Shown: positions 34,940 to 43,411, counted from the first letter of the stretch. The stretch: 64,000 nt of DNA from Mucilaginibacter hurinus (GCF_003324525.1 NZ_QGDC01000004.1:62001-126000), one strand, 5' to 3'. Program-made: numbers and translations. The notes: a model not told the origin generated them from the letters alone.

Positions 34940-35934
34940 GCGGCAGAAACTTCTAACAGTATTTTAAAGCTTTGCTGCGCCTTTTTACCCGTTAGCGAGC
35001 GCTCAGCCTCGTAGTAACTGTCAGCAAAGGTTTTACCCGGCGTGATAGTTTTAATGGCGAGCGCCGCGTTGCATAATACTACGTTGTTTTGCGCATCAGC
35101 CCCTTCGCCGTTAAGCACTTTTGTAAAAATTGCCGCCGACTCGTCTACAGTTTCGCCACCTGTTATCTCACTTTCATTAAGCGGCGTAAAGCCAAGTGCT
35201 TCAATGCTATTAATCCTTTCACCGTCGGCCGAAAAAGTTTTAAAATCCCCCGTAAGTGAAACTTCGTCATATCCGTCAAGCGCATGCACAATGGTATAAT
35301 TAACCTCCGACTTTTGGTACAGATAGGCATACACGCGCGCCAGCTCAAGATTAAATACGCCTGCCAATTGATTTTGCGGCTTTGCCGGATTTACCAACGG
35401 TCCAAGCATATTAAAAAAGGTTTTAACCCCAAGCTCGCGTCGGATAGGTGCTACGGTTTTCATGGCCGGATGAAAAAGCGGCGCATGCAAAAAGCAGATA
35501 TTCGCTCTGTCTACGCTACGTTTTAACCTATCTATGTCATCCGTAAACCGGTAACCCAGGTGTTCCATCACGTTAGATGAGCCGCACCCCGACGACACGC
35601 CATAGTTGCCGTGCTTGGCTACTTTGTATCCTGCCCCTGCGACTACAAAAGATGCCAGTGTTGATATGTTGAATGTATCTTTACCATCGCCACCGGTGCC
35701 GCAAAGATCAATCAGGCTGTCAGCCTCTAAATTAAGCGGCAAACATAGTTCCAGCATAGCATCGCGAAATCCTTCCAGTTCAGTTACGGTAATGCTCCGC
35801 ATGCAATATGCTGTCATAAAAGCCGCCATCTGCGATGGATTGTATTTACCCTGCGCTATATCGGTCAGTATTTCTTTTGACTGCTCACGCGTAAAAGTTT
35901 TATGCTCAAATAAATGGTTAAGTATCGCTTTCAT
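34936..35934 (-). CDS. trpD: Anthranilate phosphoribosyltransferase
   Basis: 332 residues, class IV phosphoribosyltransferase that adds phosphoribose to anthranilate. It has the signatures DLCGTGGDGKDTFNIST and KHGNYGVSSGCGSSNVMEHLG; the latter is the anthranilate/PRPP site (usual form KHGNRxxSSxxGSAD). NMLGPLVNPA also matches. The usual Arg of KHGNR is Tyr here. It is the first structural gene of the operon; a Trp-codon leader and terminator stand 72-187 bp upstream. trpE and trpG are not next to it. Confidence 0.94.
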   Translation of the reverse strand: MKAILNHLFEHKTFTREQSKEILTDIAQGKYNPSQMAAFMTAYCMRSITVTELEGFRDAMLELCLPLNLEADSLIDLCGTGGDGKDTFNISTLASFVVAGAGYKVAKHGNYGVSSGCGSSNVMEHLGYRFTDDIDRLKRSVDRANICFLHAPLFHPAMKTVAPIRRELGVKTFFNMLGPLVNPAKPQNQLAGVFNLELARVYAYLYQKSEVNYTIVHALDGYDEVSLTGDFKTFSADGERINSIEALGFTPLNESEITGGETVDESAAIFTKVLNGEGADAQNNVVLCNAALAIKTITPGKTFADSYYEAERSLTGKKAQQSFKILLEVSAA

Positions 35935-36005
35935 AGCTTTGCCTCTTAAGGAACTCTTTTATTTTATTACCCGCCTATTAGCATTGCACTCTTAAGTGCG
36001 GGCAC

Positions 36006-36031
36006 AAAAAAGGGCTGCCTTTTGGCAACCC
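36006..36031 (-). terminator. trp attenuator terminator hairpin
   Basis: In the minus-strand transcript GGGUUGCC (36031-36024), loop AAAA, GGCAGCCC (36019-36012) form an 8-bp stem including one U-G wobble, then UUUUUU (36011-36006). Read in the plus direction the same stem carries a C-A mismatch, so the minus orientation is the functional one. It lies between the Trp leader peptide and trpD, about 72 bp before the trpD start. Confidence 0.85.
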
Positions 36032-36057
36032 TTTTGAATATTATTAAAAAACAAAAA

Positions 36058-36067
36058 TGGAATTGCC
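36058..36067 (-). promoter_or_regulatory. trp antiterminator arm
   Basis: The transcript reads GGGCAAUUCC here. Its GGCAA can pair with UUGCC of the terminator's 5' arm, and CC with GG, so forming this helix breaks the terminator. A ribosome stalled on the Trp codons (36086-36094) leaves this arm free; one that reaches the leader stop codon (36074-36076) would cover it. No separate anti-antiterminator helix is obvious or needed. Confidence 0.65.
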
Positions 36068-36073
36068 CTACGA

Positions 36074-36121
36074 TTACTCGTTAAGCCACCACCAGTTTTT
36101 GTTTGTTACGTTCATTTTCAT
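36074..36121 (-). CDS. trpL: trp operon leader peptide
   Basis: A 15-codon minus-strand reading frame, ATG 36121-36119 to TAA 36076-36074, translating as MKMNVTNKNWWWLNE. Three consecutive TGG codons (36094-36086) near the end are the classic mark of a ribosome-mediated attenuation sensor. A second in-frame ATG (36115-36113) is an alternative start. The spacing of Trp codons, stop codon, antiterminator arm and terminator fits the model: low charged tRNA-Trp stalls the ribosome and lets trpDFBA be read. Confidence 0.88.
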   Translation of the reverse strand: MKMNVTNKNWWWLNE

Positions 36122-36129
36122 TTGTGTCA

Positions 36130-36159
36130 CAAATATGGAGATATTTTTCTTAAAAACAA
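36130..36159 (-). promoter_or_regulatory. Candidate promoter of the trp leader transcript
   Basis: The minus strand has TTG (36159-36157), a 19-bp spacer, then CATATTTG (36137-36130), which differs from TAnnTTTG only at the first base. The box ends 8 bp before the leader ATG, so the leader RNA would start very near the start codon unless the second ATG is used. Confidence 0.45.
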
Positions 36160-36168
36160 GCAGAATGA

Positions 36169-36176
36169 TAGATTTG
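36169..36176 (+). promoter_or_regulatory. -7 promoter box of the metallophosphoesterase gene
   Basis: TAGATTTG matches TAnnTTTG exactly, 26 bp before ATG 36203. It lies just outside the divergent trp leader promoter, so the two promoters are back to back within about 50 bp. Confidence 0.45.
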
Positions 36177-36202
36177 AGTGGATTATTAACCAAAGCTAAA
36201 CT

Positions 36203-37051
36203 ATGCTTACACGCCGAAGATTTATTACCAACAGTGTAACAGCGGTCAGCGCTATTACCATATTACCTGCCATAAAAGTTTTTGGCAACGATTACCACGC
36301 AGGGCGCTTACCAGATGCCGGGAAACGCGTATTAAGGTTTGCTATAGCGTCTGATGCACACTACGGAGAACCGGGTACAAATTACAAATCCGATCTTAAA
36401 AATATGATAACATGGTTGAATAATGATCATAAAAGAAACCATCTCGACTTTGTTATCATTAACGGCGACCTGGTGCATGACCAGCCCCACCTGTTAGCGG
36501 AGGTTAAAGACCAATACCTTGATACTTTAAAAGCTCCTTTTTATGCTGTGCCCGGTAATCACGACCATGTTGATACTGCAATGTGGGAAAACATTTTTGG
36601 TTACAAGGATAACTTCACCATTGAACAAAATGGCATAGGGTTGGTATTGGGCAATACAACCAATATAAAGGGCAACATTATAGAACCGGATAACGCTTTT
36701 TTGAAAAAATCGCTTGATGCTTACGCTGCTAAAAAAGCAGTATTTATAGTGTTGCATATACCGCCGGTACGCTGGATGAAAAACGAATGGTATTTCTTTG
36801 ATTTTCCAAAAACAATAGAATTAATTAATAGCTACCCTAACGTAAAAGCCGTCCTATGCGGACACGACCACTCACTTGACGGCAAACGTATGATTGGTAA
36901 TGTTCCATGTTTTTTTGATTCGCACATAGGTGGCAGTTGGGGAACAGATTACAAAGGTTACAGGGTTGTTGAAGTGTTTGAAAGCAATGAAGTTTATACT
37001 TACCAGGTGAACGCCAGCCAAAACCCGCGGATAAACTCAAGCAAGCTGTAA
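36203..37051 (+). CDS. Calcineurin-like metallophosphoesterase, Tat-type exported
   Basis: 282 residues. The N-terminus TRRRFITNSVTAVSAITIL is a twin-arginine-type signal (RRxF) followed by a hydrophobic stretch. The catalytic domain has all five metal-binding blocks: SDAHYG (D and H), INGDLVHD, PGNHDH, VLHIPP and CGHDH. It is a two-metal phosphohydrolase, probably periplasmic or membrane-tethered, cutting a phosphomonoester or phosphodiester; the substrate is unknown. It is divergent from the trp leader and 60 bp upstream of an SDR gene on the same strand. Confidence 0.9.
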   Translation: MLTRRRFITNSVTAVSAITILPAIKVFGNDYHAGRLPDAGKRVLRFAIASDAHYGEPGTNYKSDLKNMITWLNNDHKRNHLDFVIINGDLVHDQPHLLAEVKDQYLDTLKAPFYAVPGNHDHVDTAMWENIFGYKDNFTIEQNGIGLVLGNTTNIKGNIIEPDNAFLKKSLDAYAAKKAVFIVLHIPPVRWMKNEWYFFDFPKTIELINSYPNVKAVLCGHDHSLDGKRMIGNVPCFFDSHIGGSWGTDYKGYRVVEVFESNEVYTYQVNASQNPRINSSKL

Positions 37052-37111
37052 AAATCATATTCAAGTAAACAATGGCTTTAAGGGTTTGTTCCCCATAAAA
37101 ACAATAATACA

Positions 37112-37972
37112 ATGGAACAAAAACCAACTGAATTCCCCGCCGAAAAGCAGGAACACCAACCCGGCAAAGAGAACTTAATGCATCCGCAGCCCGAGTATGT
37201 CAACAAAAACTATAAATCATCGGGCAAACTTGAGGGAAAGGTTGCGCTTATTACGGGTGGTGATAGCGGCATAGGCCGGGCAGTTAGTGTGCATTTTGCT
37301 AAAGAGGGTGCACACGTGGCCATTGTATACCTTGATGAAGATACTGATGCCCATAAAACTAAAGAACTTGTTGAACATGAAGGGCGTAACTGCCTGTTAA
37401 TTAAAGGCGATGTGAAAAATAGCGACTTTTGTAAAAGTGCGGTTGAACAAACAGTAAATGAACTTGGAGGATTAAATATATTGGTAAATAACGCTGCTGT
37501 ACATTATCCACAAGACGATTTTACCGCGATAACTGATGAGCAATTGGAAATTACTTTTAAAACCAACGTCCTTGCTTATTTTTATTTTGCCAAAGCTGCC
37601 CTTGAATATATGAATGAGGGCGACAGCATCATTAACACTACATCTGTCACTTCCTACCGCTCATCGCCGCACCTGATAGACTATTCAGCAACAAAGGGAG
37701 CAATAACTACCTTTACCCGGTCGCTTGCCACTAACCTCGCTAAAAAGAAAATACGAGTAAACGGCGTAGCGCCAGGCCCTGTTTGGACTCCGCTCATCGT
37801 ATCAAGCTTCGATGAAGATCACATCTCAACCTTCGGGCAAAAAGTGCCAATGGGCCGCGCCGGTCAACCGTCAGAAATAGCGCCCGCGTATGTATTTCTG
37901 GCATCTGAAGATGCATCCTATATTACAGGTCAAATTATTCACGTAAACGGTGGCGAGGTTGTAAATGGATAA
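37112..37972 (+). CDS. Short-chain dehydrogenase/reductase (YghA/YhxC-like)
   Basis: 286 residues. It has an N-terminal extension of about 40 residues with Gln, Pro and His (a feature of the YghA/general-stress subgroup), then a classical SDR Rossmann domain: ALITGGDSGIGRAVSVHF, LVNNAAVHYP, catalytic Ser in NTTSVTSY, catalytic Tyr/Lys in YSATKGAI, and NGVAPGPVWTP. The cofactor loop IVYLDED suggests NAD(H) preference. Substrate unknown; related proteins are linked to general or osmotic stress. Confidence 0.88.
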   Translation: MEQKPTEFPAEKQEHQPGKENLMHPQPEYVNKNYKSSGKLEGKVALITGGDSGIGRAVSVHFAKEGAHVAIVYLDEDTDAHKTKELVEHEGRNCLLIKGDVKNSDFCKSAVEQTVNELGGLNILVNNAAVHYPQDDFTAITDEQLEITFKTNVLAYFYFAKAALEYMNEGDSIINTTSVTSYRSSPHLIDYSATKGAITTFTRSLATNLAKKKIRVNGVAPGPVWTPLIVSSFDEDHISTFGQKVPMGRAGQPSEIAPAYVFLASEDASYITGQIIHVNGGEVVNG

Positions 37973-38043
37973 CTGGTTAGTTCATTGCTTGAAAATTATC
38001 GCTATATAAAACAAGCTATAATATTATTACAGTCAGGTGTTGA

Positions 38044-38859
38044 CTACTTGAAAAGTGTATCCCTTTCTTTTGAGATGACGTTGTACACCAGTTTGTCAAC
38101 CCAGGCTGGTAAAAACTTATTCAGCAAAACAGTTAATTTACCCTGGCCGGTCATTACCAAAACACGGCGGCGGCTTTCTACACCGTCAGCTATTTGTTTG
38201 GCTACCTGTTCTGATGTCATCATTTTATGTTCATCAAGGTTGCTCTCACCCTGTTGCGCGCCCTCTTTATTCAGCGCCGTATTACGGATATTGGATGCCG
38301 TAAAACCTGGCATAGCCGTTAAAACATGTACCCCGGTATTTAAGTTCTCTATCCTTAATACCTCTAAAAACCCATTCATGGCAAATTTAGACGCGGAATA
38401 ACCTGATCGACCCGGTAAACCCTTATAGCCTGCCACTGAGGAAACACCCACGATGCTGCCTTTGGTTTTTAAAATATAAGGCAATGCGTATTTGGTACAA
38501 TAAACCATACCCCAAAAGTTAACGTCCATTATCGTTTTAAGTACGCTCAGTTCCACGTCCTTAAATAATGCCCGCATGCTGATACCTGCATTGTTTACCA
38601 AAACATCTACCTGGTTAAAGGTAAGTACAGCCTGTTTAATCAACTGTTCACAATCTGCCTCTACGGTAACGTCACACGCTACGGCCACAGCCCTTATACT
38701 ATATTGTTTTTCAATTAATTGTGCTATCTCACATAAAGTGACGTACTGCCTTGCTGCCAGTACCAGGTTAGCGCCGCGCGCGGCAAATTCAAAGGCCAGG
38801 GCTTTACCTATACCTGATGACGCGCCTGTTATAATAATGGTTTTACCTTTCAACTTCAT
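38044..38859 (-). CDS. Short-chain dehydrogenase/reductase (classical, DltE-like)
   Basis: 271 residues. The cofactor motif is TGASSGIGKALAFEF with an AARQ loop, where Arg favours NADP(H). NNAGISMRALF, the catalytic Ser of GVSSVAGY, and YSASKFAMNGF follow. The C-terminal extension of about 60 residues ends with a hydrophobic-basic stretch (VLLNKFLPAWVDKLVY), as in membrane-associated SDRs of the DltE/DHRS7 type. It overlaps the glycosyltransferase gene upstream by 17 bp, so the two are co-translated. It is unrelated in detail to the SDR encoded at 37112. Confidence 0.88.
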   Translation of the reverse strand: MKLKGKTIIITGASSGIGKALAFEFAARGANLVLAARQYVTLCEIAQLIEKQYSIRAVAVACDVTVEADCEQLIKQAVLTFNQVDVLVNNAGISMRALFKDVELSVLKTIMDVNFWGMVYCTKYALPYILKTKGSIVGVSSVAGYKGLPGRSGYSASKFAMNGFLEVLRIENLNTGVHVLTAMPGFTASNIRNTALNKEGAQQGESNLDEHKMMTSEQVAKQIADGVESRRRVLVMTGQGKLTVLLNKFLPAWVDKLVYNVISKERDTLFK

Positions 38860-39679
38860 ATTGCGGTGTATACATCTGCGGTAAGCCCTTTAAAGATATT
38901 TTGGGCATCTCGAACAGGTATTTTGCGACGAATATAAACATAGCGCCATAAAAGTACCTGATGTAACTCCAGCTAAATCTAGAAACTTGCTGCACGTTGA
39001 AGTTGATAATATACGTTTTGGGGAAATAGTAATTTTTAAAGCCTTCCATTTTTAAGCGAAAAGAAAGATCAATGTCATAACCATACATAAAAAACCGCTC
39101 GTCAAGCAGGCCGGTTTGATTTAATGCCGACCGGCGCAGCAACATCCCCGCACCGTTTAAAACATCAACCTCACACATCTCAAATTCTTCCGTCCAATCT
39201 TCATGTCGCCATTTGGTAAGATGTGATTTAGGGAAGTACTTTGCCAGGCCCGTCCATTTTAACAAAGTACACCATGCACTTGTAATCCCGAATTTTGATG
39301 AAGCGATAAAATGTCCCTGCGGACTTACCATACGTACACTGGCGCCGCCTGCAGCAGCATGATTATCCATAAAATTAATTAATTTTTGTATGGTATCTTT
39401 TTTGGTAATGGTATCCGGGTTGACCAGAAAAACATACTCCCCGCGCGACACTTTTATGGCCTGGTTGTACGCTTTTGCAATTCCTTCGTTTTTTTGGTTA
39501 AGTATAACGCGGATTCCAGGAAAATCAGCAGCCAGCATTTTCCGGGAGCGGTCGGTTGATGCGTTGTCAACCACAATCATCTCATAATCAATATTTTTAC
39601 AAGCCTTAATTAAAGAACCTGCTGCTTGCTTTAACCACATACCCAAGTTGTGGTTAACCATAATAATCGACACCTTCAT
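38843..39679 (-). CDS. Family 2 glycosyltransferase (dTDP-Rha:lipid-type)
   Basis: 278 residues, GT-A fold: IIMVNHNLGMWL, VVDNASTDRSR, the metal motif FLVNPDTI and the acceptor motif FFMYGYDIDLSFRLKMEGF. It is typical of enzymes that add rhamnose or a related sugar to a surface glycan. The last 40 residues (FYGAMFIFVAKYLFE) may be membrane-associated. It lies next to recR (3-bp gap) and overlaps the SDR gene; it is far from the main EPS locus, so it may serve another glycan. Confidence 0.87.
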   Translation of the reverse strand: MKVSIIMVNHNLGMWLKQAAGSLIKACKNIDYEMIVVDNASTDRSRKMLAADFPGIRVILNQKNEGIAKAYNQAIKVSRGEYVFLVNPDTITKKDTIQKLINFMDNHAAAGGASVRMVSPQGHFIASSKFGITSAWCTLLKWTGLAKYFPKSHLTKWRHEDWTEEFEMCEVDVLNGAGMLLRRSALNQTGLLDERFFMYGYDIDLSFRLKMEGFKNYYFPKTYIINFNVQQVSRFSWSYIRYFYGAMFIFVAKYLFEMPKISLKGLPQMYTPQYEVER

Positions 39680-39682
39680 ACC

Positions 39683-40300
39683 CTACCTGTTAAGTGAATT
39701 CTCATACGGAACACGCGTAGCGATAGAACGCCCAAGCGTTATTTCATCTACGTACTCCAATTCACCCCCAAAGGCTATGCCACGGGCTATGGTTGATATG
39801 GTTATGTTAAAATGTTTAATGCGTTTGTTGAGATAAAAAATGGTGGTATCGCCTTCCATAGTAGCACTTAGCGCGAAGATAATTTCCTTTATTTCACCGG
39901 TATTAAGCCGTTCAACCAATGTATCTACTTCAAGATCAGATGGGCCTATACCATCCATAGGCGAAATAAGCCCCCCAAGTACGTGATATACCCCATTATA
40001 CTGGTTGGTGTTCTCAATAGCCATTACGTCGCGCGTATCTTCTACTACGCAAACCAGGCCCTTATCGCGTTTATGTGAAGCACATATTTCGCAAACAGGC
40101 TGATCAGAAATATTATGGCACGTATGGCAAAACTGTATCTCGTTGCGCAGTTTGCTTATGGTGTGGCTGAATTTTTCAACTTCGTACTTTTCCTGGTTAA
40201 GCAGGTGCAATACCAGGCGTAACGCCGTTTTCTGCCCTACTCCCGGGAGTTTGGCGAACTCCGCAACCGCATCCTCCAGCAACTTTGATGAAAAGTTCAT
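39683..40300 (-). CDS. recR: Recombination protein RecR
   Basis: 205 residues. A helix-hairpin-helix region ([19 protein letters not shown]) is followed by a four-cysteine zinc finger ([16 protein letters not shown]) and a Toprim domain ([28 protein letters not shown]). RecR works with RecO (and RecF) to load RecA at single-strand gaps. It has a normal length and full motif set. It is the first gene of the recR-GT2-SDR group, read toward lower coordinates. Confidence 0.96.
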   Translation of the reverse strand: MNFSSKLLEDAVAEFAKLPGVGQKTALRLVLHLLNQEKYEVEKFSHTISKLRNEIQFCHTCHNISDQPVCEICASHKRDKGLVCVVEDTRDVMAIENTNQYNGVYHVLGGLISPMDGIGPSDLEVDTLVERLNTGEIKEIIFALSATMEGDTTIFYLNKRIKHFNITISTIARGIAFGGELEYVDEITLGRSIATRVPYENSLNR

Positions 40301-40319
40301 TCTGCGAATTTACCACTTT

Positions 40320-40490
40320 AGTCGGAAAGTCGGGAAGTCCTAAACTCTTATTTCCCTAACGTACATGCCCGTGCAGCTCTGTCAAATAATATTTATGCTA
40401 TTTTTATTTTGACAACCCCTGGTAAATTAATTCCTTTTCTCCCAAATCTTTCCGACTTTCGGTCTTCCGGGCCTTTCAGACTTCCGGACT
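40320..40490. repeat. Imperfect inverted repeat pair upstream of the symporter gene
   Basis: A run rich in GGAAAGTC/GGGAAGTC (40320-40340) is mirrored by CTTTCCGACTTTCGGTCTTCC and CTTTCAGACTTCCGGACT (about 40448-40490), with roughly 100 bp between. The pattern looks like a decayed short inverted-repeat element in the recR-symporter intergenic region (202 bp). Promoter elements for 40503 were not recognised. Confidence 0.4.
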
Positions 40491-40502
40491 TAAAATAACG
40501 AT

Positions 40503-41987
40503 ATGTCACCCGCAGTACTACTCACCTTTATCATTGGCTACTTTTTAGTATTGATAGGTATTTCATGGTTTACTTCACGCAAATCATCTGATAACGATAC
40601 TTTTTTTGTAGCTAACCGCAATTCCAAGTGGTACCTGGTAGCTTTCGGCATGATAGGTACTGCGCTTAGCGGCGTCACTTTTATTTCAGTACCGGGTAAA
40701 GTCGGTTCGCCTGCCGGCGATGAGTTTTCCTATTTTCAGTTTGTATTGGGTAACGCGGTGGGTTTTATTATTATAGCTACGGTGCTGCTGCCTTTATATT
40801 ACAGGTTAAAGCTTACATCGATATACAGTTACATTGAGGGCGCTTTAGGCACCTGGAGCTACAAAACCGCAGCGGGTATCTTCCTGATAAGCCGTACCAT
40901 TGGTTCGGCGTTCCGCCTCTACTTAGTGGTAATTGTTTTACAGCGTTTTATATTTGACAGCTATGGCGTGCCGTTTGCCGCTACGGTATTAATATGCCTG
41001 GTGCTGATATGGTCGTACACATTTAAGGGCGGCCTTAAAACCATAATAATTACTGATAGTTTGCAAACCTTATTCCTGGTATCATCAGTGTTCCTGTCCA
41101 TTTATTTTATTTGCGATAGCTTAGATATGAGCATCTTCCAGGCGGCTGAAGCTATTAAGGACAGCAGCTACTCTAAAATATTTTTCTTCGAGGATTTTGT
41201 AACCAGTCGCTTTCACTTCACCAAAGCATTCCTCGGCGGCTTGTTTATCACCGTAGCGATGACCGGACTGGACCAGGACCTGATGCAAAAAAACCTAAGC
41301 CTCAAAAACATACACGAGGCGCAAAAGAATATGTTAAGCTTTACGGCGATTTTTGTGGTTATTAATATTTTCTTCCTAAGCGTAGGCGCGCTCCTGTACA
41401 TATATGCAACACGCAATGGCGTAACTGTTGAAAGAACCGATTACCTGTACCCTACTATCGCACTGAATTACCTGGGTATGGCACCGGCTATTGTGTTTAT
41501 GCTCGGCCTCACCGCTGCCACCTTTGCCACTACCGATTCGGCATTAACAGCGCTTACCACTTCGTTTTGCGTGGATTTTTTAAACTTTAATAAGCGCGGA
41601 GATGTAAACAGCAAAAAGATGGTAAACTTACGCCACTATGTACACATAGCTTTTTCAGGCTTGATGTTTGTCACTATCATCATTTTTAATACTATTAATG
41701 ATGATGCTGTAGTAAGCGCCATATTTAAGGTGGCATCATACACTTACGGGCCATTGGTGGGCTTATATTCTTTCGGCTTGTTTATGAGCAACAGGCAGGT
41801 TAATGATAAACTGGTACCATTTATTTGTTTGATTTCACCGGCTATCTGCTATTTCCTTAGCTCACATTCAGCCGATTGGCTTGGCGGCTATGTTTTTGAC
41901 AACGAACTCATCATTGTAAACGGCCTCATTACCTTTATTGGCTTGCTTGTTACATCAACGCCTAAAACCAAAGTACCGGTGTTATAG
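40503..41987 (+). CDS. Sodium:solute symporter family transporter
   Basis: 494 residues, about 13 membrane helices, SSS family. Diagnostic segments are SRKSSDNDTFFVANRNSKWY in the first loop, FGMIGTALSGVTFISVPGKVG in helix 1, TMTGLDQDLMQKNLS-type loop 6 (here AMTGLDQDLMQKN), and FATTDSALTALTTSFCVDFL, the Na2-site Ser/Thr helix. It uses the sodium gradient to take up a small solute; in this branch sugars or organic acids are common but the substrate is not predictable. The next gene, a LOG-family protein, starts 14 bp downstream. Confidence 0.9.
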   Translation: MSPAVLLTFIIGYFLVLIGISWFTSRKSSDNDTFFVANRNSKWYLVAFGMIGTALSGVTFISVPGKVGSPAGDEFSYFQFVLGNAVGFIIIATVLLPLYYRLKLTSIYSYIEGALGTWSYKTAAGIFLISRTIGSAFRLYLVVIVLQRFIFDSYGVPFAATVLICLVLIWSYTFKGGLKTIIITDSLQTLFLVSSVFLSIYFICDSLDMSIFQAAEAIKDSSYSKIFFFEDFVTSRFHFTKAFLGGLFITVAMTGLDQDLMQKNLSLKNIHEAQKNMLSFTAIFVVINIFFLSVGALLYIYATRNGVTVERTDYLYPTIALNYLGMAPAIVFMLGLTAATFATTDSALTALTTSFCVDFLNFNKRGDVNSKKMVNLRHYVHIAFSGLMFVTIIIFNTINDDAVVSAIFKVASYTYGPLVGLYSFGLFMSNRQVNDKLVPFICLISPAICYFLSSHSADWLGGYVFDNELIIVNGLITFIGLLVTSTPKTKVPVL

Positions 41988-42001
41988 TTTACATTAAACT
42001 T

Positions 42002-42718
42002 ATGGAGAATATGACGGGCGACGAAAGAATCAGATCAGCATTTGATAACAAGAACTGGCACGAGATAAAAGTAACCGATTCCTGGCAGATATTTAAAATT
42101 ATGGCTGAGTTTGTGGATGGCTTTGAGAAGCTTGCCCGCATAGGGCCATGCGTATCCATTTTCGGATCAGCCCGCACCAGTCCTGAGCATGATTACTATC
42201 AAATGGCGGTAGAGATAGCGCGGAGGCTTACCGAGCATGGGTATGGGGTTATATCAGGCGGTGGGCCCGGCATTATGGAGGCGGCCAACAAAGGGGCGCA
42301 CGAGGCCGGCGGAAAGTCAGTAGGTCTGAATATTGAACTGCCGTTTGAACAATATCATAATAAATATATTGACCGGGATAAGCTGCTGGAATTCGACTAC
42401 TTTTTTGTGCGCAAAGTAATGTTTATGAAATACTCACAAGGCTTTATCGTGCTCCCCGGTGGATTTGGCACCCTTGACGAAGCTTTTGAGGCCATTACGC
42501 TGATACAAACCGGCAAGATAGCCCGTTTTCCTATTGTATTTGTTGGCACTGATTATTGGAAAGACCTGTTTGACTGGGCCGAAAAAACGATGCTGAACAA
42601 AGAGAAGAATATCAGTCCGGAGGATTTGAAATTGTACAGGCTGGTTGACACTGCCGAAGAAGCCACCGCGCATATCTTTAAATTTTATGAAAAGTACATG
42701 CTGAAGCCAAATTTCTAG
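42002..42718 (+). CDS. LOG-family (TIGR00730-type) Rossmann protein
   Basis: 238 residues with the family marks GGGPGIMEAANKGA and PGGFGTLDEAFEA (the PGGxGTxxE motif), plus SIFGSARTSP at the phosphate site. LOG enzymes cleave ribose-5-phosphate from nucleoside monophosphates (cytokinin-type riboside phosphates and AMP). Residues ELPFEQYHN and YFFVRKVMFMKYSQGF are usual for the longer bacterial branch. It is probably co-transcribed with the symporter. Confidence 0.9.
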   Translation: MENMTGDERIRSAFDNKNWHEIKVTDSWQIFKIMAEFVDGFEKLARIGPCVSIFGSARTSPEHDYYQMAVEIARRLTEHGYGVISGGGPGIMEAANKGAHEAGGKSVGLNIELPFEQYHNKYIDRDKLLEFDYFFVRKVMFMKYSQGFIVLPGGFGTLDEAFEAITLIQTGKIARFPIVFVGTDYWKDLFDWAEKTMLNKEKNISPEDLKLYRLVDTAEEATAHIFKFYEKYMLKPNF

Positions 42719-42751
42719 CAATGCTTAAATAACCTAACCAATTATCACAAT

Positions 42752-43411
42752 ATGAAAAAAGGAATTATAATTCTGGCTTCCCTTATAGGTTTGCTTTGCA
42801 CCTGATGGGTGGTTGGCAGGGTAACACACGCTATTGATATTTACAATGTTCCGACGTCTGCCAACCAACCGGCGATACAACCCGGAACCCGCCTGATTGC
42901 TTCGAGTTTAAAGAGGCCTGTAACAGGTGCATTTATTGTGTTTAATCACCGGGAGCAAGGGGTAAACATATTTAGGTGCATCGGAAAGGAGAACGACATA
43001 ATAGAAGTTAAAGATGCCACTGTATACCGAAACAATGTTAAAATAGGTGAACCCTATGTATGGAATGAGTACGTGATAAACAACTTACAACTTGGCGAAG
43101 TAGAGGGCTATTTTAAAAGTATGGGTATTGAAGTTCAGCCTATAGGCGCTGACAGTTTCAGCGTGACACTTAGCGAGAATCAACTAAAAGAATATCGTCT
43201 CTCATTGAAAAGGAGAATACTCCCCGGAACACCAAATGCACTTCATCTCGACTTTAAAAGTAGAGGATTTACACCGGATAATTTCGGCCCGGTTAAAGTG
43301 CCCGCCAAAAGCTATTTCTTACTGGGCGATAACCGGCACGATGCGATGGATTCGAGATATTTAGGATTTATAAACGAAAAGGACATAATCTCAACAGCAA
43401 TTAGCCATTGA
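42752..43411 (+). pseudogene. S26 signal-peptidase-like protein interrupted by an in-frame TGA
   Basis: A reading frame from ATG 42752 begins MKKGIIILASLIGLLCT, a signal anchor, then meets TGA at 42803-42805, and continues in the same frame as WVVGRVTHAIDIYN with the rest of a peptidase S26 domain to 43411. The C-terminal box YFLLGDNRHDAMDSRYLG is well kept. The usual catalytic Ser position (SMxP) reads ANQP and the usual catalytic Lys region reads FRCIG, so even the intact form may be non-catalytic. The TGA cuts the membrane anchor; restart at GTG 42809 would give a soluble 200-residue protein without it. Nonsense mutation, readthrough or sequencing error are the options. Confidence 0.7.

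Noticed and set aside
36057..36239. 60-codon plus-strand frame antisense to the trp leader
   Set aside because: It overlaps the leader and the start of the phosphoesterase gene in another frame and resembles nothing.
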